64,000 bases of DNA from Chondromyces crocatus. Lineage in GTDB: Bacteria; Myxococcota_A; Polyangia; Polyangiales; Polyangiaceae. The number at the start of each line of letters is the position of its first letter. Within the stretch, counting starts at the first letter, position 1. The DNA is taken from contig NZ_CP012159.1 in assembly GCF_001189295.1 (NCBI RefSeq), positions 3,794,973 to 3,858,972 of the forward strand, given 5' to 3'. Made by a program: the position numbers and the translations under genes. Below are positions 63,181-64,000 of the stretch, one piece after another. The notes under the pieces are model-generated. The model searched no databases, had not been told where the DNA came from, and saw only the letters and a list, made by a program, of their open reading frames with translations.

Positions 63181-64000
63181 TCACGGTTCCAGGGCCGTGC
63201 GGACCACGGTGCGAAGCTCGTCGAGCGAGAACGGTTTGTGAAGAAACGCCGTGTGACCCAGCTCCCCGTACCTCGCCGTCACGTCTTCCTCGCAGTAGCC
63301 GCTCATCAGGATGACGGGAACATCCGGCTTCACCTTCAGCAGCTCGCGTACCACATGATCCCCTGGCATGTCCGGCATGGTCAGATCGACCATGGCCAGG
63401 GCGGTGTCCTGCCGATCCTCCTGCAGCATCGCCAGCCCCTCCTCCCCGCCCTCGGCCATGCGCACCACGAAGCCGATGCGCTCCAGCGTCCGCTGAAGCG
63501 TCACCCGCACCACCTCCTCGTCGTCGATCACCAGCACCGTCCGCTGCCTGGCGGCGATCGCCGCGGAGGGCGGGGGTAGCTCCTCGTCGGGCCTCAGCTC
63601 GCTCGCGGGCAACCAGACCCGGAAGGTCGTCCCCTGTTTCGGCTCGCTCTCGACCAGCAGCAGCCCCTGGTGCGACTGCACGATGCCGTGGACCGCGGCG
63701 AGCCCCAGCCCTCGACCGACGAACTTGGTGCTGAAGAACGGCTGGAAGATCTTGGTGACGGTCTCTGCGTCCATCCCCGTCCCGCTGTCGCTCACCGTGA
63801 ACTTCACGTAAGGACCCGGCGCGCGTTCGGTCCCTGGCGCCAGGCGTTCGAGGGTCGACGACTCCAGCGACTCCAGTGCGGTGGATACCAGGATCGTGCC
63901 CCCTCTCGCTGTCCTGCTGGCTTCCCCCTCTCTGGCGTCATCGCCCTCCTTGGCGTCGTGCCCATCCTCCCCGCTCGTGTGCGCCTCGATCGCCTCGGAG
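63181..64000 (-). CDS. Hybrid histidine kinase, N-terminus beyond window edge
   Basis: Partial gene: only the end of the ATPase domain and the receiver are inside the window (about 272 residues). The visible part begins in SEAIEAHTSGEDGHDAKEGD, an acidic insert after the N box, then TVSDSGTGMDAETVTKIFQP, VGRGLGLAAVHGIVQSHQG, and a receiver with DDEE, MVDLTMPDMPG (phospho-Asp) and LHKPFSLDELR. It is closely similar to the gene at 61146-63026 from the ATPase domain onward, lying 154 bp upstream on the same strand, so a tandem duplication is likely. The ATPase insert of about 25 residues (Gly/Asp/Glu-rich) is absent from the paralogue. Confidence 0.93.
   Translation of the reverse strand, partial: SEAIEAHTSGEDGHDAKEGDDAREGEASRTARGGTILVSTALESLESSTLERLAPGTERAPGPYVKFTVSDSGTGMDAETVTKIFQPFFSTKFVGRGLGLAAVHGIVQSHQGLLLVESEPKQGTTFRVWLPASELRPDEELPPPSAAIAARQRTVLVIDDEEVVRVTLQRTLERIGFVVRMAEGGEEGLAMLQEDRQDTALAMVDLTMPDMPGDHVVRELLKVKPDVPVILMSGYCEEDVTARYGELGHTAFLHKPFSLDELRTVVRTALEP

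Overview
The window looks like a chromosomal segment of a large-genome myxobacterium, most likely of the Sorangium/Polyangium/Chondromyces side of the Myxococcota. This is inferred from very high GC with strong third-position bias, several Hanks-type Ser/Thr kinases, FHA domains coupled to kinases and to an enhancer-binding protein, many glycine-linker lipoproteins with few relatives, hybrid histidine kinases, and a PSCyt1/DUF1592 plus DUF1552 gene pair. No 16S rRNA or other taxonomic marker is present, so the placement is inference. No IS element, prophage, CRISPR array, tRNA, rRNA or biosynthetic megasynthase was seen.

Layout. 1-3.5 kb (minus): a Ser/Thr kinase cut by the window edge, preceded by a lipoprotein gene whose leader carries a clear cobalamin riboswitch. 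3.5-8.8 kb: an FHA kinase, a membrane-anchored protein and an Omp85-like barrel (plus), facing an FG-GAP lipoprotein (minus). 8.8-17.8 kb (plus): serA, then a translation block rimP-nusA-ylxR/ylxQ fusion-infB-ylxP-rbfA with several strong hairpins. 17.8-24.8 kb (minus): OmpA-family protein, lipoprotein, egtB, glycosyltransferase, aat. 24.8-25.7 kb holds no supportable gene. 25.7-30.4 kb (plus): HEAT-repeat protein, TPR protein, lipoprotein. 30.4-34.4 kb (minus): tightly overlapping unit of an FHA enhancer-binding protein, a transmembrane Ser/Thr kinase and a PEGA-like membrane protein. 34.5-38.2 kb (minus): DUF1592-type cytochrome-like lipoprotein with a CBM2-like tail, and a Tat-exported DUF1552 protein. 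38.4-43.1 kb (plus): NtrC-type regulator, ABC ATPase, GAF histidine kinase. 43.2-47.1 kb: two lipoproteins separated by a 64-bp tandem repeat array. 47.2-64 kb: gpmA, glmM, SDR, folC, accD, scoB, scoA, a 5'-3' exonuclease, a D-2-hydroxyacid dehydrogenase, two small proteins, an MBL hydrolase, an FAD monooxygenase, a beta-HAD dehydrogenase, queE and two paralogous hybrid kinases.

How parts may work together. The best-supported regulatory stories are: (i) a B12 riboswitch, with a candidate promoter, over a lipoprotein of unknown function, suggesting an unrecognised cobalamin-linked envelope factor; (ii) a divergent control region in which four copies of a 20-bp G-tract motif lie between an NtrC-family gene and a GG-N10-GC (sigma-54-like) site in front of the DUF1552/DUF1592 pair; (iii) an FHA enhancer-binding protein that has lost its GAFTGA loop, translationally coupled to a Ser/Thr kinase. 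The housekeeping blocks (translation, fatty-acid/folate, cell-wall precursor) are otherwise ordinary. All family assignments come from reading motifs by eye; no database search was run.
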